DNA of 64,000 nt from FEN-1279 sp964400285 (GTDB taxonomy: Bacteria; Bacteroidota; Ignavibacteria; Tepidaquicellales; Tepidaquicellaceae): NCBI GenBank assembly GCA_964400285.1, contig CAYNTK010000004.1:201387-265386 (forward strand), given 5' to 3'. This document shows, piece after piece, positions 26,640 to 35,721 of this stretch. The notes under the pieces are model-generated. The model worked only from the letters and a program-made list of their open reading frames with translations. It was not told the DNA's origin and did no database searches. Position numbers and translations under genes: made by a program. Every line of letters begins with the position of its first letter. Within the stretch, counting starts at the first letter, position 1.

Positions 26640-27745
26640 AAGTTCCTTTCATAGATTTGAAATTGCAGTATTCCGATATTAAGGATGAAATAAAAAACGC
26701 CATAGATAATGTCTTGGATAATTCTACTTATGTTTTAGGTAAAAGTGTCGCTGATTTTGAAAAGAGTTTTGCTGAAATTCATAACGTTGATTTTTGCTAT
26801 GGGGTTTCTTCTGGAACTGACGGTAACCACCTTGTTTTATGGGCTCTTGGCATTAAACCTGGTGATGAAGTAATAATTCCTGCAAATACTTTTATAGCTA
26901 CTGTCTGGGGAGCTACTCTATGTGGTGCAAAACCTGTCTTTGTTGATTGCCATCCCGAAAGTTATAACATTGACCCGCAAAAAATTGAAGAAGCAATTTC
27001 TCCTAAAACAAAAGCTATCGTTGCAGTTCATCTTTATGGGCAACCCGCTGATATAGATGAAATAAATGAAATAGCCGAAAAATATAATCTTCTCGTTGTT
27101 GAAGATTGTGCTCAGGCCCATATTTCCGAATATAAAAATAAAAAAGTTGGTGGTTTATCTACTGCTGCCTCTTTTTCATTTTACCCAGGAAAAAATCTTG
27201 GTGCATATGGTGAGGGTGGAGCAGTGGTTACAAATGACGCCGAACTTGCTGAGAAATTCAGAATGATGAGAGACCACGGTTCTCCTAAAAAGTATGTTCA
27301 CTCTATTTTTGGTACAAATTATAGAATGGAAGGTATTCAGGGTGCAGTTTTGGGTATTAAACTTAAGTATCTTGAAAAGTGGACTGATTCCAGAAGAAAA
27401 GCCGCTAAATTATATAATGAATTACTTAAAGATTTATCTGGGATAATATTGCCTATAGAAATGCCTTATGCTAAACATGTTTATCATTTGTTTGTTTTAC
27501 AAATCGAAAGAAAAAATCGTGATTCTCTTGCTTTATTTTTAAATGAAAATGGTATTAATACAGGTCTGCATTATCCAATCCCACTACATTTACAACCTTG
27601 TTTTGAATATCTTGGTTATAAAAAAGGGGATTTTCCAGTTACGGAAAAACTCGCTTCTTCTTGTATTTCTCTTCCAATGTATCCTGAAATTAGCAGTAAA
27701 CAAATCGAATACGTTTGTGAAAAAGTAAGACAATTTTTATTGTAG
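26636..27745 (+). CDS. DegT/DnrJ/EryC1/StrS-family sugar aminotransferase (second copy)
   Basis: A 369-residue PLP aminotransferase with VPFIDLKLQYSDI, SSGTDGNHLVLWAL, VEDCAQAHIS and FYPGKNLGAYGEGG (Schiff-base Lys in PGKNLG). It resembles the 8779 protein in layout but differs at key points (SSGTDGNH versus SSGTDALL, VEDCAQ versus VEDGAQ), so the two are paralogues probably acting on different keto sugars. QdtB/FdtB-type 3-aminotransferases are a close alternative. It has an ATGA overlap with the GT26 gene. Its codons are visibly less AT-rich than those of the glycosyltransferase block upstream. Confidence 0.9.
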   Translation: MKVPFIDLKLQYSDIKDEIKNAIDNVLDNSTYVLGKSVADFEKSFAEIHNVDFCYGVSSGTDGNHLVLWALGIKPGDEVIIPANTFIATVWGATLCGAKPVFVDCHPESYNIDPQKIEEAISPKTKAIVAVHLYGQPADIDEINEIAEKYNLLVVEDCAQAHISEYKNKKVGGLSTAASFSFYPGKNLGAYGEGGAVVTNDAELAEKFRMMRDHGSPKKYVHSIFGTNYRMEGIQGAVLGIKLKYLEKWTDSRRKAAKLYNELLKDLSGIILPIEMPYAKHVYHLFVLQIERKNRDSLALFLNENGINTGLHYPIPLHLQPCFEYLGYKKGDFPVTEKLASSCISLPMYPEISSKQIEYVCEKVRQFLL

Positions 27746-27779
27746 ATTAATATAAAGTAGGTATATTATATTAATATAA

Positions 27780-29228
27780 ATGAAAAAATTTCCTAAATAT
27801 AAATACTTTTACGCATTATGTGATTTTATTATATTAATGTTTTCTTTTTATGTAACGAGTGAATTAATTGATGAATTTATCAATTTACCTCAAAAAAGCT
27901 TTGACTTTTTCTATCTACCTGTTTTCTCTTGTTACTTCGTAGCTTCAGTTTTATTTATTTTTATTTTTCAATATTTTAATTTATATAAAATAAATGTATT
28001 CCTAACCAGAGCTTTACAATTCGTTCAGATTTTAAAATCAATGCTATTTGGTATAATTATTTTAATTCTTATAACTTTCTTATTTAAACTCCCCTTTATA
28101 CCTCAATATAGTAGAGTATTTGTTTCTATATTTAGTATAATTACTATAATAGCATTTATTATTATCAGAATATATTTATTACAAATTTTAAATTTAAGGT
28201 TATTAAGTAAAACATTTTTAAAAAGAAAAATTGCTATCATCGGAAGTGATAAAATTGCAAAATTGCTCGCTGAAAAGTTTTTATTTGAAGAAATTGTTGG
28301 AACAAAAATTGTTGGATTTATTGATGATAATTTAAATATTGGAGATATTATTTTAAATAATTTAACTTGCCTTGGTAATATTTCTGAAATAGAAAAGATT
28401 ATTAAACAACATAAAGTCGATGAAATTATAATTGCAGTAGATGATATAAATTATGAAAATATTATAAAGCTTATTGAAAAATGCACAAAACTAAATGTAA
28501 ATGTTAAAATATCATCTCCGCTTTTTGATATAATTCCTGAAAAAATTTTTGTTGAAGAATATAGTGAAATACCAGTAATTAATGTCTCATATAATTTTAA
28601 TAATAATGTTGCCTTATTCTTCAAAAGGATTTTTGATTTTATTATGTCTGTTCTCTTAATTTTAATATTATCGCCACTATATATTTTAATTGCAAGTTTA
28701 ATAAAATTAACAACAAAAGAGAAAATAATATTTTCGCAAATAAGAATTGGGAAAAATGGTAAACCATTTAAATTTTATAAATTTCGTACAATGATAATGG
28801 ATGAAAAAAGTGATAAAGAAAGAAGAAATATGATGCTTAATTTTATCAAAAATGGTGAATCACAGCAAAATGGCTCTACAAAAATTATAGACGAAAAGAG
28901 AGTTACAAAAATTGGTAAGTTCCTTCGAAAATCATCTCTTGATGAACTCCCTCAATTGTTTAATGTTTTAAAAGGCGAAATGAGTTTGGTCGGTCCTCGT
29001 CCTTCTTTACCTTATGAATATAGAAATTATGACAATTGGCAAAAAACGAGACATAATGTCGTCCCGGGGTGCACTGGTATTTGGCAGGTTTCAGGCAGGA
29101 GTAATGTTTCTTTTAAAGATTCTGTAATTATGGATATTTACTATATTAAAAATATGACACCTTGGCTTGATATTCAAATTCTACTGAAAACTATTCCTGT
29201 TATGATTTTTTTTAAAGGGGGAAAGTAG
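27780..29228 (+). CDS. Polyprenyl glycosylphosphotransferase (initiating sugar transferase)
   Basis: A 482-residue inner-membrane enzyme that starts repeat-unit synthesis by moving a sugar-1-phosphate from a UDP-sugar to undecaprenyl phosphate. Four N-terminal hydrophobic helices (about residues 10-130) precede a Rossmann CoA-binding-like domain (IAIIGSDKIAKLLAEKF). The C-terminal bacterial sugar transferase domain follows after a re-entrant helix (FDFIMSVLLILILSPLY), with FYKFRTM, RKSSLDELPQLFNVLKGEMS, LVGPRPSLPYE and GIWQVSGRS. This is the WbaP/WcaJ/PglC catalytic domain. Its presence argues for a Wzx/Wzy pathway. Confidence 0.94.
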   Translation: MKKFPKYKYFYALCDFIILMFSFYVTSELIDEFINLPQKSFDFFYLPVFSCYFVASVLFIFIFQYFNLYKINVFLTRALQFVQILKSMLFGIIILILITFLFKLPFIPQYSRVFVSIFSIITIIAFIIIRIYLLQILNLRLLSKTFLKRKIAIIGSDKIAKLLAEKFLFEEIVGTKIVGFIDDNLNIGDIILNNLTCLGNISEIEKIIKQHKVDEIIIAVDDINYENIIKLIEKCTKLNVNVKISSPLFDIIPEKIFVEEYSEIPVINVSYNFNNNVALFFKRIFDFIMSVLLILILSPLYILIASLIKLTTKEKIIFSQIRIGKNGKPFKFYKFRTMIMDEKSDKERRNMMLNFIKNGESQQNGSTKIIDEKRVTKIGKFLRKSSLDELPQLFNVLKGEMSLVGPRPSLPYEYRNYDNWQKTRHNVVPGCTGIWQVSGRSNVSFKDSVIMDIYYIKNMTPWLDIQILLKTIPVMIFFKGGK

Positions 29229-29303
29229 TTTTTTTTATCTTATTTTTAGAAAATATTTTTAACATCTTTAATTAAAAATTTTTAACTTTAATTTAATATA
29301 AGT

Positions 29304-30305
29304 ATGAAAGTCGGAGTTGTCGGTATAGGTTATTGGGGACCTAACATCGTTAGAAATTTCTTGAACAACCAAAATATAAAGTCGGTTACTGCTTGTGATT
29401 TCAATCCATCGAGACTTGAATTTTTAAATCAAAAGTATCCTGAAGTGAAACTGTTCAACAATTACGATGAATTTCTTCAAAAAGATAATTACGATATCAT
29501 TGCAATCTCAACTCCTGTTGATACGCACTATTATATGTCGAAAATGGCTCTGGAAAAAGGGGCTCACATTTGGGTAGAAAAGCCTTTTACCTCAAGTTCT
29601 AAACAAGCTCAGGAACTTATAGATATTGCTGAAAAGAAAAATCTTAAAATCTTCGTTGACCATACTTTCGTTTATACTGGTGCAGTGCAGGTAATTAAAA
29701 ATACGATTGAAAAAGGTGAGTTGGGTAATATAATTTATTTCGATTCTGTTAGAATAAATCTTGGATTATTCCAAAGTGATATTAATGTCATTTGGGACCT
29801 TTCTCCACACGATTTTTCTATTATGAATTATGTTATTAAAAAGAAAATGTCTGCCGTTACCGCAAACGGTATTGCAAATTACTATGGGCACGAAAACATT
29901 GCTCACATTTCTGTTTATTTTGATGATAATTGTTTTGCACATTTTCACGTTAATTGGACTTCTCCAGTTAAAATAAGAAAAACTATAATTGGTGGTACTA
30001 AAAAAATGCTTGTTTATGATGATATGGAAAATATTGAAAAAATTAAAATTTATGATAAAGGTATTGAAATAACGGAAAAACAGGGCATTTATGATGCTTT
30101 AGTTCAATATCGAATGGGTGATATGTATTCTCCTAAAGTATCCCAAACCGAAGCTCTAACTGCTGCCGTATCGGAATTTATTGATGCTATTATAAACGAT
30201 AGAATACCTTTAACAAACGGTTATGATGGTTTAGAAGTTGTAAAAATTCTCGAAGCCGCTGATTTATCTATAAAACAAAGAGGAAAATTAATTTATATTA
30301 AATAA
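29304..30305 (+). CDS. Gfo/Idh/MocA sugar oxidoreductase (second copy)
   Basis: A 333-residue NAD(P) oxidoreductase: VVGIGYWGPNIVRNF (nucleotide fold), HIWVEKPFTSS (EKP signature), and LSPHDFSIMNYV in the C-terminal domain. Its layout matches the 7147 gene, and again an acetyltransferase follows directly, so this is a second oxidoreductase-acetyltransferase pair for a diamino-type sugar, possibly served by the aminotransferase at 26636. ATG start. The 75-base gap before it is AT-rich and may hold a promoter, but no clear element was seen. Confidence 0.88.
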   Translation: MKVGVVGIGYWGPNIVRNFLNNQNIKSVTACDFNPSRLEFLNQKYPEVKLFNNYDEFLQKDNYDIIAISTPVDTHYYMSKMALEKGAHIWVEKPFTSSSKQAQELIDIAEKKNLKIFVDHTFVYTGAVQVIKNTIEKGELGNIIYFDSVRINLGLFQSDINVIWDLSPHDFSIMNYVIKKKMSAVTANGIANYYGHENIAHISVYFDDNCFAHFHVNWTSPVKIRKTIIGGTKKMLVYDDMENIEKIKIYDKGIEITEKQGIYDALVQYRMGDMYSPKVSQTEALTAAVSEFIDAIINDRIPLTNGYDGLEVVKILEAADLSIKQRGKLIYIK

Positions 30306-30316
30306 AATATTTTATT

Positions 30317-30781
30317 TTGGAAAAGAAAAATATTGTTAATGTAAAACTTGGAAAAGATGTCAAAATCTTCGATTTTGTAAATCTATATGGTTGTTCGATT
30401 GATGATAACACAAAAATCGGAACTTTTGTTGAAATTCAAAAAAATGCTTTCATAGGTAAAAATTGTAAAATTTCTTCTCATACTTTCATTTGTGAAGGTG
30501 TTCATATTGAAGATAATGTCTTTATTGGTCATAATGTTACGTTTATTAATGATAAATATCCTCGCTCTACGAATGAAGACGGTATAATGCAAAATGAAAA
30601 TGATTGGAAAGTTATTGAAACTTTCGTCAAGAAAGGTGCCTCTATTGGTTCATCTTCTACAATTATGTGTGGTGTTACTATAGGAGAAAATGCAATAGTT
30701 GGTGCTGGTTCGGTAGTTACCAAAAATGTTCCTCCAAACAGCATAGTTGCTGGTGTACCTGCAAAAATATTTAAGAAATAA
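30317..30781 (+). CDS. Left-handed beta-helix acyltransferase (second WbpD-like copy)
   Basis: A 154-residue hexapeptide-repeat acetyltransferase, shorter than the 8165 protein: VKLGKDVKIFDFVNLYG, KIGTFVEIQKNAFIGKNCKI, VFIGHNVTFINDKYPRS, GASIGSSSTIMCGVTIGENA and VAGVPAKIF. The loop around FINDKYPRS corresponds to the FTNIIDPRSKYP loop of the first copy. The likely role is N-acetylation of an amino sugar made by the adjacent oxidoreductase and the DegT enzyme at 26636. The start is TTG (30317), 12 bases after the previous stop; no earlier ATG is in frame. Confidence 0.86.
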   Translation: MEKKNIVNVKLGKDVKIFDFVNLYGCSIDDNTKIGTFVEIQKNAFIGKNCKISSHTFICEGVHIEDNVFIGHNVTFINDKYPRSTNEDGIMQNENDWKVIETFVKKGASIGSSSTIMCGVTIGENAIVGAGSVVTKNVPPNSIVAGVPAKIFKK

Positions 30782-30793
30782 TTAATTTCTATT

Positions 30794-32476
30794 TTGCCCA
30801 AAAATATTAACTTAAAAGTTCTAATAATTGCTACCGTTTTATGTCAAAGTCTATTTTCTCAAATAGAGTTAGTACCTATTTCTCATCCCGCTTATCAATT
30901 TCTGAAAAGAATGCAATTATCTGGTATTTTAAAAGATTATAACTCCTCGATTATCCCAATTTCTCGTTCGGAGGTTGCTTCATATATTAAACGTATTGAT
31001 AATTCTGATATACTTTCGAATACTGATAAAAAGATCCTTGAGGATTTGAAAATTGAATTTGAATATGAATTAATAAATTCTCTAAAAAGTTCATCGAGTT
31101 TAATTGATAAGTTTGAAGGGAAATCTATTTTTGGAAATAAAACACAAAAATATATTTATTATTATAGTGATTCGAATGCAACTTTATTTTTTAATTTTAT
31201 TGGTGATTTAAATTGGAAATCAAAAAATAGTGATTTGAATGATAATTCTATTTTATTAGGTGACTTAGGTTTGAATGTAAGAGGTTCACTCTTTAATAGA
31301 ATTGGTTATTCGATAGGATATTTAGGAGGTAAAAAATTATATGGAAATGAATCCGATAAAATTTTTGCTCTTGAAAATGACCCGATTTTAAAAACAAATC
31401 CCAAATTTATATATGAAAATAATTATTTTGATTTCTATAATGGTCATTTTAGATATCAAACAAATAATAATTGGCTGTCGTTAACATTTGGTAGGGAAGC
31501 TTTAAACTTAGGATTTGGTTATGTTGATAAATTATTTCTTTCTAACAATTCTGCCCCTTTTGATTTCTTAAATTTAGATATGCGTTATAAAAAAATCAGA
31601 TATGCATTTATTTATGGTTCGATAAAGGGTGATTCACTTGGTATCGATTTATTAAAATCTAAAAATATTGCTATACATAAATTAAATATAGATTTCTCCG
31701 ATTTATTTAAAGTGGGATTTTTCGAGTCCGTTATTATGAGTAATAACCCTTTTAGCTTTGTCTATTTTAATCCGATTAGTTTTATCACCTCTGCGGATTT
31801 AAATACTGGTGCAAAAGAAACCAAAAAAAATAATACTTTAATGGGTTTTGATGTTGAAATTAATCCTATCCGTAATTTTTCGTTTCAAGGTTCACTTTTA
31901 ATCGATGATATTAATTTTTCCACTATGTTTAAAAGTGATTCTTCATCTAACGATAACAAATTCGGATATCAAGTCGGAACTATGTGGACAAATGCTTTCT
32001 CTTTACAAAATTTAACTTTTATATTAGAATATACTCGTCTTAACCCCTTCGTTTATTCTCATCGCTCTAATAAAGATACTTATACAAATTGGAATTTATC
32101 TTTAGGTCATCTTTTACCTCCAAATTCTGATGAAATTGCTTTAAAACTTATTTATGATATCTCAAATAGATTGAAAATCAATTTTCTTTATCAATTTCAA
32201 CGCTCTGCTCAAGGAATATATTATGATTCTATCGCTAAAAAGATAATTAATTATGGTGGAAACATAAATAGAGGTGATGGTGATTATTCTTTCAATAATA
32301 GATTTTTGCTCGGTGATAGAATTAATAGAAATTTATTTACTGCATCTTTGTCTTTTGAACCAATTAAACAATATTTTTTAGAAATTCAATTTAAATATAT
32401 AAAAAATAACTTATTATATTTATCTCGAGAAGATTCAGATTTGTATTTTTATACAAATTTAAAGGTAAAATTATAA
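30794..32476 (+). CDS. Wzi-like capsule-assembly outer-membrane protein
   Basis: A 560-residue exported protein with an N-terminal signal (LKVLIIATVLCQSLFSQ). A helical region follows with SHPAYQFLKRMQLSGIL and ISRSEVASYIKRI, the start of the Wzi/capsule assembly family in Bacteroidetes. The rest is a beta-barrel of alternating aromatic strands, for example FRYQTNNNWLSLTFGREALN and the C-terminal LYFYTNLKVKL. Wzi-type proteins attach or organise capsule at the cell surface. Its place at the end of the polysaccharide locus supports this. The start is TTG at 30794. The family call is moderate; the barrel prediction is firm. Confidence 0.7.
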   Translation: MPKNINLKVLIIATVLCQSLFSQIELVPISHPAYQFLKRMQLSGILKDYNSSIIPISRSEVASYIKRIDNSDILSNTDKKILEDLKIEFEYELINSLKSSSSLIDKFEGKSIFGNKTQKYIYYYSDSNATLFFNFIGDLNWKSKNSDLNDNSILLGDLGLNVRGSLFNRIGYSIGYLGGKKLYGNESDKIFALENDPILKTNPKFIYENNYFDFYNGHFRYQTNNNWLSLTFGREALNLGFGYVDKLFLSNNSAPFDFLNLDMRYKKIRYAFIYGSIKGDSLGIDLLKSKNIAIHKLNIDFSDLFKVGFFESVIMSNNPFSFVYFNPISFITSADLNTGAKETKKNNTLMGFDVEINPIRNFSFQGSLLIDDINFSTMFKSDSSSNDNKFGYQVGTMWTNAFSLQNLTFILEYTRLNPFVYSHRSNKDTYTNWNLSLGHLLPPNSDEIALKLIYDISNRLKINFLYQFQRSAQGIYYDSIAKKIINYGGNINRGDGDYSFNNRFLLGDRINRNLFTASLSFEPIKQYFLEIQFKYIKNNLLYLSREDSDLYFYTNLKVKL

Positions 32477-32542
32477 GTAATTTTGTAAATCTTGATTTTT
32501 TTTAAAAAAAAAGTTAACTTATAATATTAAATAATTCTGGAT

Positions 32543-33277
32543 ATGAAAAAAATAATAATATTAATTTTTATTATTGGTATATCATTTTATCTCATCCCCT
32601 CTGTTAGTGCACAGGGATTTACACCCCCTATAGTAACATTAGGATTCTCATTAGATGGAAATTTTGCTACTAATGATGCTCATGGAACAAATTTCACGAC
32701 TGACCAAAATGTTTACGGAATGATTTGGGGAAGAGGTTTATCTGTTTATTCAAAATTTGGTTTAGGAATTCGAAGAAATCATAGAATTACTGTCTCTGCT
32801 ACTTTTAACCAAATGACAAACAGGGAAGCTGCAAGTATTCCTTTCTTTGTTTTCATTCCTAAAAGTAATGAAGAAAAATATACTGACAATAAAATTTTAT
32901 CTGGAGCTTTAGGTTATGAGTATGCTTTTAATCCAAGATGCAAAAGTAAACAGTATCTTGGATTTGCCGCAACTTTTAATTACATTACTGCTGGTGATGG
33001 TTCTTTTATTAAATTCGACCCGGCATTCCGAATTGGTGCACAAATTACAACTGGTTATGAGTTCGTTATAGATAAAAATTTTAAATATGGTTTAACAGTC
33101 GGATTAAAATACAATCTCGAAAATATTATTGGAAGGTCAAATGGTAAATTAGGTGTTGATTTGAATGATGGCCCTGACGAACCTGGTCCTACTTATTGGA
33201 GAAGAATTGGTATCTTAAGTATTAATTTAGGATTTAATTTCTATACTGGTGTCCAGCCTTATAGAGGTATAAAATAG
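32543..33277 (+). CDS. Outer-membrane beta-barrel protein of unknown function
   Basis: A 244-residue protein with a cleavable signal (ILIFIIGISFYLIPSVSAQG). Short alternating hydrophobic/aromatic strands follow: VTLGFSLDGNF, YSKFGLGIRR, GALGYEYAFNP, QITTGYEFVID, YGLTVGLKYNL and the final ILSINLGFNFYTG. The overall pattern is that of a small 8-stranded OmpA/OprF-type barrel. No periplasmic binding domain is present. It is the last gene before a strong terminator and 66 bases after the Wzi-like gene, so it may be co-expressed with the polysaccharide genes. No function is assigned. Confidence 0.7.
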   Translation: MKKIIILIFIIGISFYLIPSVSAQGFTPPIVTLGFSLDGNFATNDAHGTNFTTDQNVYGMIWGRGLSVYSKFGLGIRRNHRITVSATFNQMTNREAASIPFFVFIPKSNEEKYTDNKILSGALGYEYAFNPRCKSKQYLGFAATFNYITAGDGSFIKFDPAFRIGAQITTGYEFVIDKNFKYGLTVGLKYNLENIIGRSNGKLGVDLNDGPDEPGPTYWRRIGILSINLGFNFYTGVQPYRGIK

Positions 33278-33302
33278 TTTCTTTTTTATTTTAAAAAATT
33301 TG

Positions 33303-33337
33303 AAAATCCTGTTATTAATTTAACAGGATTTTTTATT
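33303..33337. terminator. Bidirectional intrinsic terminator
   Basis: A 12-bp perfect stem (33303-33314 with 33321-33332, core AATCCTGTTA/TAACAGGATT), a 6-base loop, and A/T tracts on both sides. It lies between the convergent ends of the polysaccharide locus (stop at 33277) and the methionine synthase fragment (stop at 33333), so it should stop both transcripts. The distal stem arm reaches the last base of the methionine synthase stop codon. Confidence 0.9.
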
Positions 33338-35066
33338 TTATAAAAAAATATTTCGCTTCGGGATGATGGCAGATTATTGCATTTGTTGATTGCTCTGGCA
33401 CCATTTGCCATTCTTCAGTTAAACTCACGCCTATTCTTTCTGGCTTTAAAATTTCAAAAAGTATTTTGTTGTCTTCGAGATTAGGACAAGCAGGATAACC
33501 AAAAGAATATCTCGAACCTTGATATCCTTGTTGAAATATTTTTTTAACATTACTCGAATCTTTATTATCTATACCAAGCTCCTTCCTTATTATTTTATGC
33601 CAATACTCTGCTAATGCTTCTGTTGTTTCAACTGATAATCCATGGAAATAAAGGTATTCCTGATATTTATTTTGATTATATAATTCTTGCGAATATTCCG
33701 ATGCTTTTTTTCCTACAGTCACAATTTGTAGCGGGATAACATCGTATGTCCCAGATTCTATAGATTTAAAAAAATCACTAATACATAAATGTTTTTCAGT
33801 TCTTTGTCTTGGAAATGAAAATCTTGTCCATTCTTCAAGTAAATCTTTCTCTGAATTTTCAAAATCATAACTTTCCCATACATCGTATAGTTTTTCAGAG
33901 CTAATATTTTTGGGTCTATAAATTATTAAATCATTACCATTTGATTGACATGGAAAATAACCATATATAACTTTTGGAATTAAGAGCTTTTCTCTTTTTG
34001 CTTTTAGCTTTAAGTCGTTAAAGACAGGTATAATTTCATTTTTAATAAGTTCATTATATTCTTCATCAGGTTTTGTTCTGTCTTTATATACATTCCAACT
34101 CCCTCTAAATAGTGCTACTTCATTAATATATTCATACACTTTGTCGATAGGTATATTCTCGACAATTTTACTCCCCCAAAATGGCGGTTTCGGAACAGTG
34201 TTGTTAGAATTTATTTTCGACTTTAATATTTGTTTCTCTTCATTATTTATAATACTTTCTTTATCTTTTAATCTATTATCCGTGTAAATCTTTAGTTTTG
34301 GTCTTTCACCTTTCTTTTTATATTCGAGTATAAATTCCATATATTTCAATCCGTCGAACGCGTCGTTTGCATAATATACATCACCCTTATACATAGTTCT
34401 CAAATCACCTTCTACAAACCTTCTGTTTAAAGCTGCTCCGCCTAATACAACTGGGTATTCATAACCACGTTCGTTCATAAGCTCGAGGTTCTCTTTCATT
34501 ATTGTCGTTGATTTTACAAGCAAACCACTCATCCCTATTACGTCTGCATTGTGCTCTTTATATGCATTTAAAATATTTTCGAGAGGACATTTTATACCAA
34601 GATTAATAACTTTGTAACCGTTATTAGTCAATATTATATCTACTAAGTTTTTGCCTATATCGTGGACATCGCCTTTTACAGTCGCTAAAACCATTACACC
34701 CTTTGACGAATCGCCTTCGACTCTTTCCATATACGGCTCTAAATAACTTACTGCTGTTTTCATACATTCCGCAGATTGTAATACAAAAGGTAATTGCATT
34801 TGTCCTGAACCAAATAAATCTCCAACAACTTTCATCCCTTCAAGTAGAATATTATTAATAATATCGAGTGGTGAATATTTTTTTAAAGCGGTATTTAAAT
34901 CTTTTTCAATTCCAATCTTATCTCCATCTATTATTCTGTTTTTCAAAACCTCTTCAATCGTAATATCTTTCTTCTCTTTTTCTTTTACAATATTCTCCGT
35001 CTTGTCTTTCGAATAATAAGACATAAGCTCTTTTAATGGGTCATATATACATTTACCTTTTTCCAT
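33333..35066 (-). CDS. metH: Methionine synthase C-terminal half (cobalamin and AdoMet-activation domains only)
   Basis: A 577-residue protein matching only the second half of cobalamin-dependent methionine synthase. Seen: the interdomain linker (YDPLKELMSYY), the B12 cap (GEL-type: VGDLFGSGQMQLPFVLQSAE), the cobalamin-binding motif DVHDIGKN with its axial His, SGLLVKST and VVLGGAAL. After a Lys-rich linker comes the AdoMet reactivation domain (PPFWGSKIV, ALFRGSWN, ending EEWQMVPEQS and ICHHPEAKYF). Full MetH is about 1200 residues and begins with homocysteine and methyltetrahydrofolate domains. These are absent, and a different gene lies 14 bases upstream. The missing half must be a separate polypeptide elsewhere, or this is a remnant; the intact frame favours the former. 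Confidence 0.9.
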   Translation of the reverse strand: MEKGKCIYDPLKELMSYYSKDKTENIVKEKEKKDITIEEVLKNRIIDGDKIGIEKDLNTALKKYSPLDIINNILLEGMKVVGDLFGSGQMQLPFVLQSAECMKTAVSYLEPYMERVEGDSSKGVMVLATVKGDVHDIGKNLVDIILTNNGYKVINLGIKCPLENILNAYKEHNADVIGMSGLLVKSTTIMKENLELMNERGYEYPVVLGGAALNRRFVEGDLRTMYKGDVYYANDAFDGLKYMEFILEYKKKGERPKLKIYTDNRLKDKESIINNEEKQILKSKINSNNTVPKPPFWGSKIVENIPIDKVYEYINEVALFRGSWNVYKDRTKPDEEYNELIKNEIIPVFNDLKLKAKREKLLIPKVIYGYFPCQSNGNDLIIYRPKNISSEKLYDVWESYDFENSEKDLLEEWTRFSFPRQRTEKHLCISDFFKSIESGTYDVIPLQIVTVGKKASEYSQELYNQNKYQEYLYFHGLSVETTEALAEYWHKIIRKELGIDNKDSSNVKKIFQQGYQGSRYSFGYPACPNLEDNKILFEILKPERIGVSLTEEWQMVPEQSTNAIICHHPEAKYFFIK

Positions 35067-35080
35067 ACCTGTTCAGTAAT

Positions 35081-35668
35081 TTACTTTTCAAGTTCTTTCT
35101 CTATGGATAAAAATAATTCTTCGTTTTCAGGTGTAATTTTACTCTTAAATCTTTTTACAACATTTCCATTTTTGTCTATTATAAATTTTTCGAAGTTCCA
35201 GCTTATATCTCCTGAAGGTTCAAAATTAATTAATTTAGAATATAACGGACTTTTTTCTTCTCCAAGAACTTTTATCTTATCAAATAATTGGAATGTAACA
35301 TTATAATTAATTGAACAAAAACTTTTAATCTCTTCATTACTGCCCGGTTCCTGTAGGCCAAAATCATTACATGGAAATGCAAGTATCTCAAACCCTTTAC
35401 TTTTATACTTTTCATATAATTTTTGCAATCCTTCATATTGTTTTGTATATCCGCATTTTGAAGCAACGTTAACGATTAATAATACCTTTCCTTTGTATTC
35501 TGATAATGGTTTCTCAACACCTTCGATTGTTTTAACTGTAATATCTAATATGTTAATTGTATCTCTATTTATCATTTTTACTATCTCATTTTCATTTTTA
35601 GTATCAGAAATATTTTTACAGTATATATTATTTATTGCTAAAAATATTATAAATATTATTATTTTCAT
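35081..35668 (-). CDS. Glutathione peroxidase-family thiol peroxidase, exported
   Basis: A 195-residue protein with an N-terminal signal-like segment (IIIFIIFLAINNIYC) and a GPx domain: LLIVNVASKCGYTKQY with the peroxidatic Cys (not selenocysteine), ILAFPCNDFGLQEPG containing the second Cys and catalytic Gln, and WNFEKFIID. Bacterial Cys-GPx proteins usually reduce peroxides with thioredoxin rather than glutathione. The leader suggests periplasmic or membrane-attached location; the segment ends in Cys, but a lipobox is not convincing. It lies in the eight-gene reverse-strand operon, 14 bases upstream of the metH fragment. Confidence 0.9.
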   Translation of the reverse strand: MKIIIFIIFLAINNIYCKNISDTKNENEIVKMINRDTINILDITVKTIEGVEKPLSEYKGKVLLIVNVASKCGYTKQYEGLQKLYEKYKSKGFEILAFPCNDFGLQEPGSNEEIKSFCSINYNVTFQLFDKIKVLGEEKSPLYSKLINFEPSGDISWNFEKFIIDKNGNVVKRFKSKITPENEELFLSIEKELEK

Positions 35669-35721
35669 TTGATTTTTTTATATAAAAAAACAAACTATTT
35701 TATAAAAAAAATCCGTAAACT

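Noticed and set aside
35081..35668. Selenocysteine-type glutathione peroxidase
   Set aside because: The active-site codon encodes Cys (SKCGYT) and there is no in-frame TGA.
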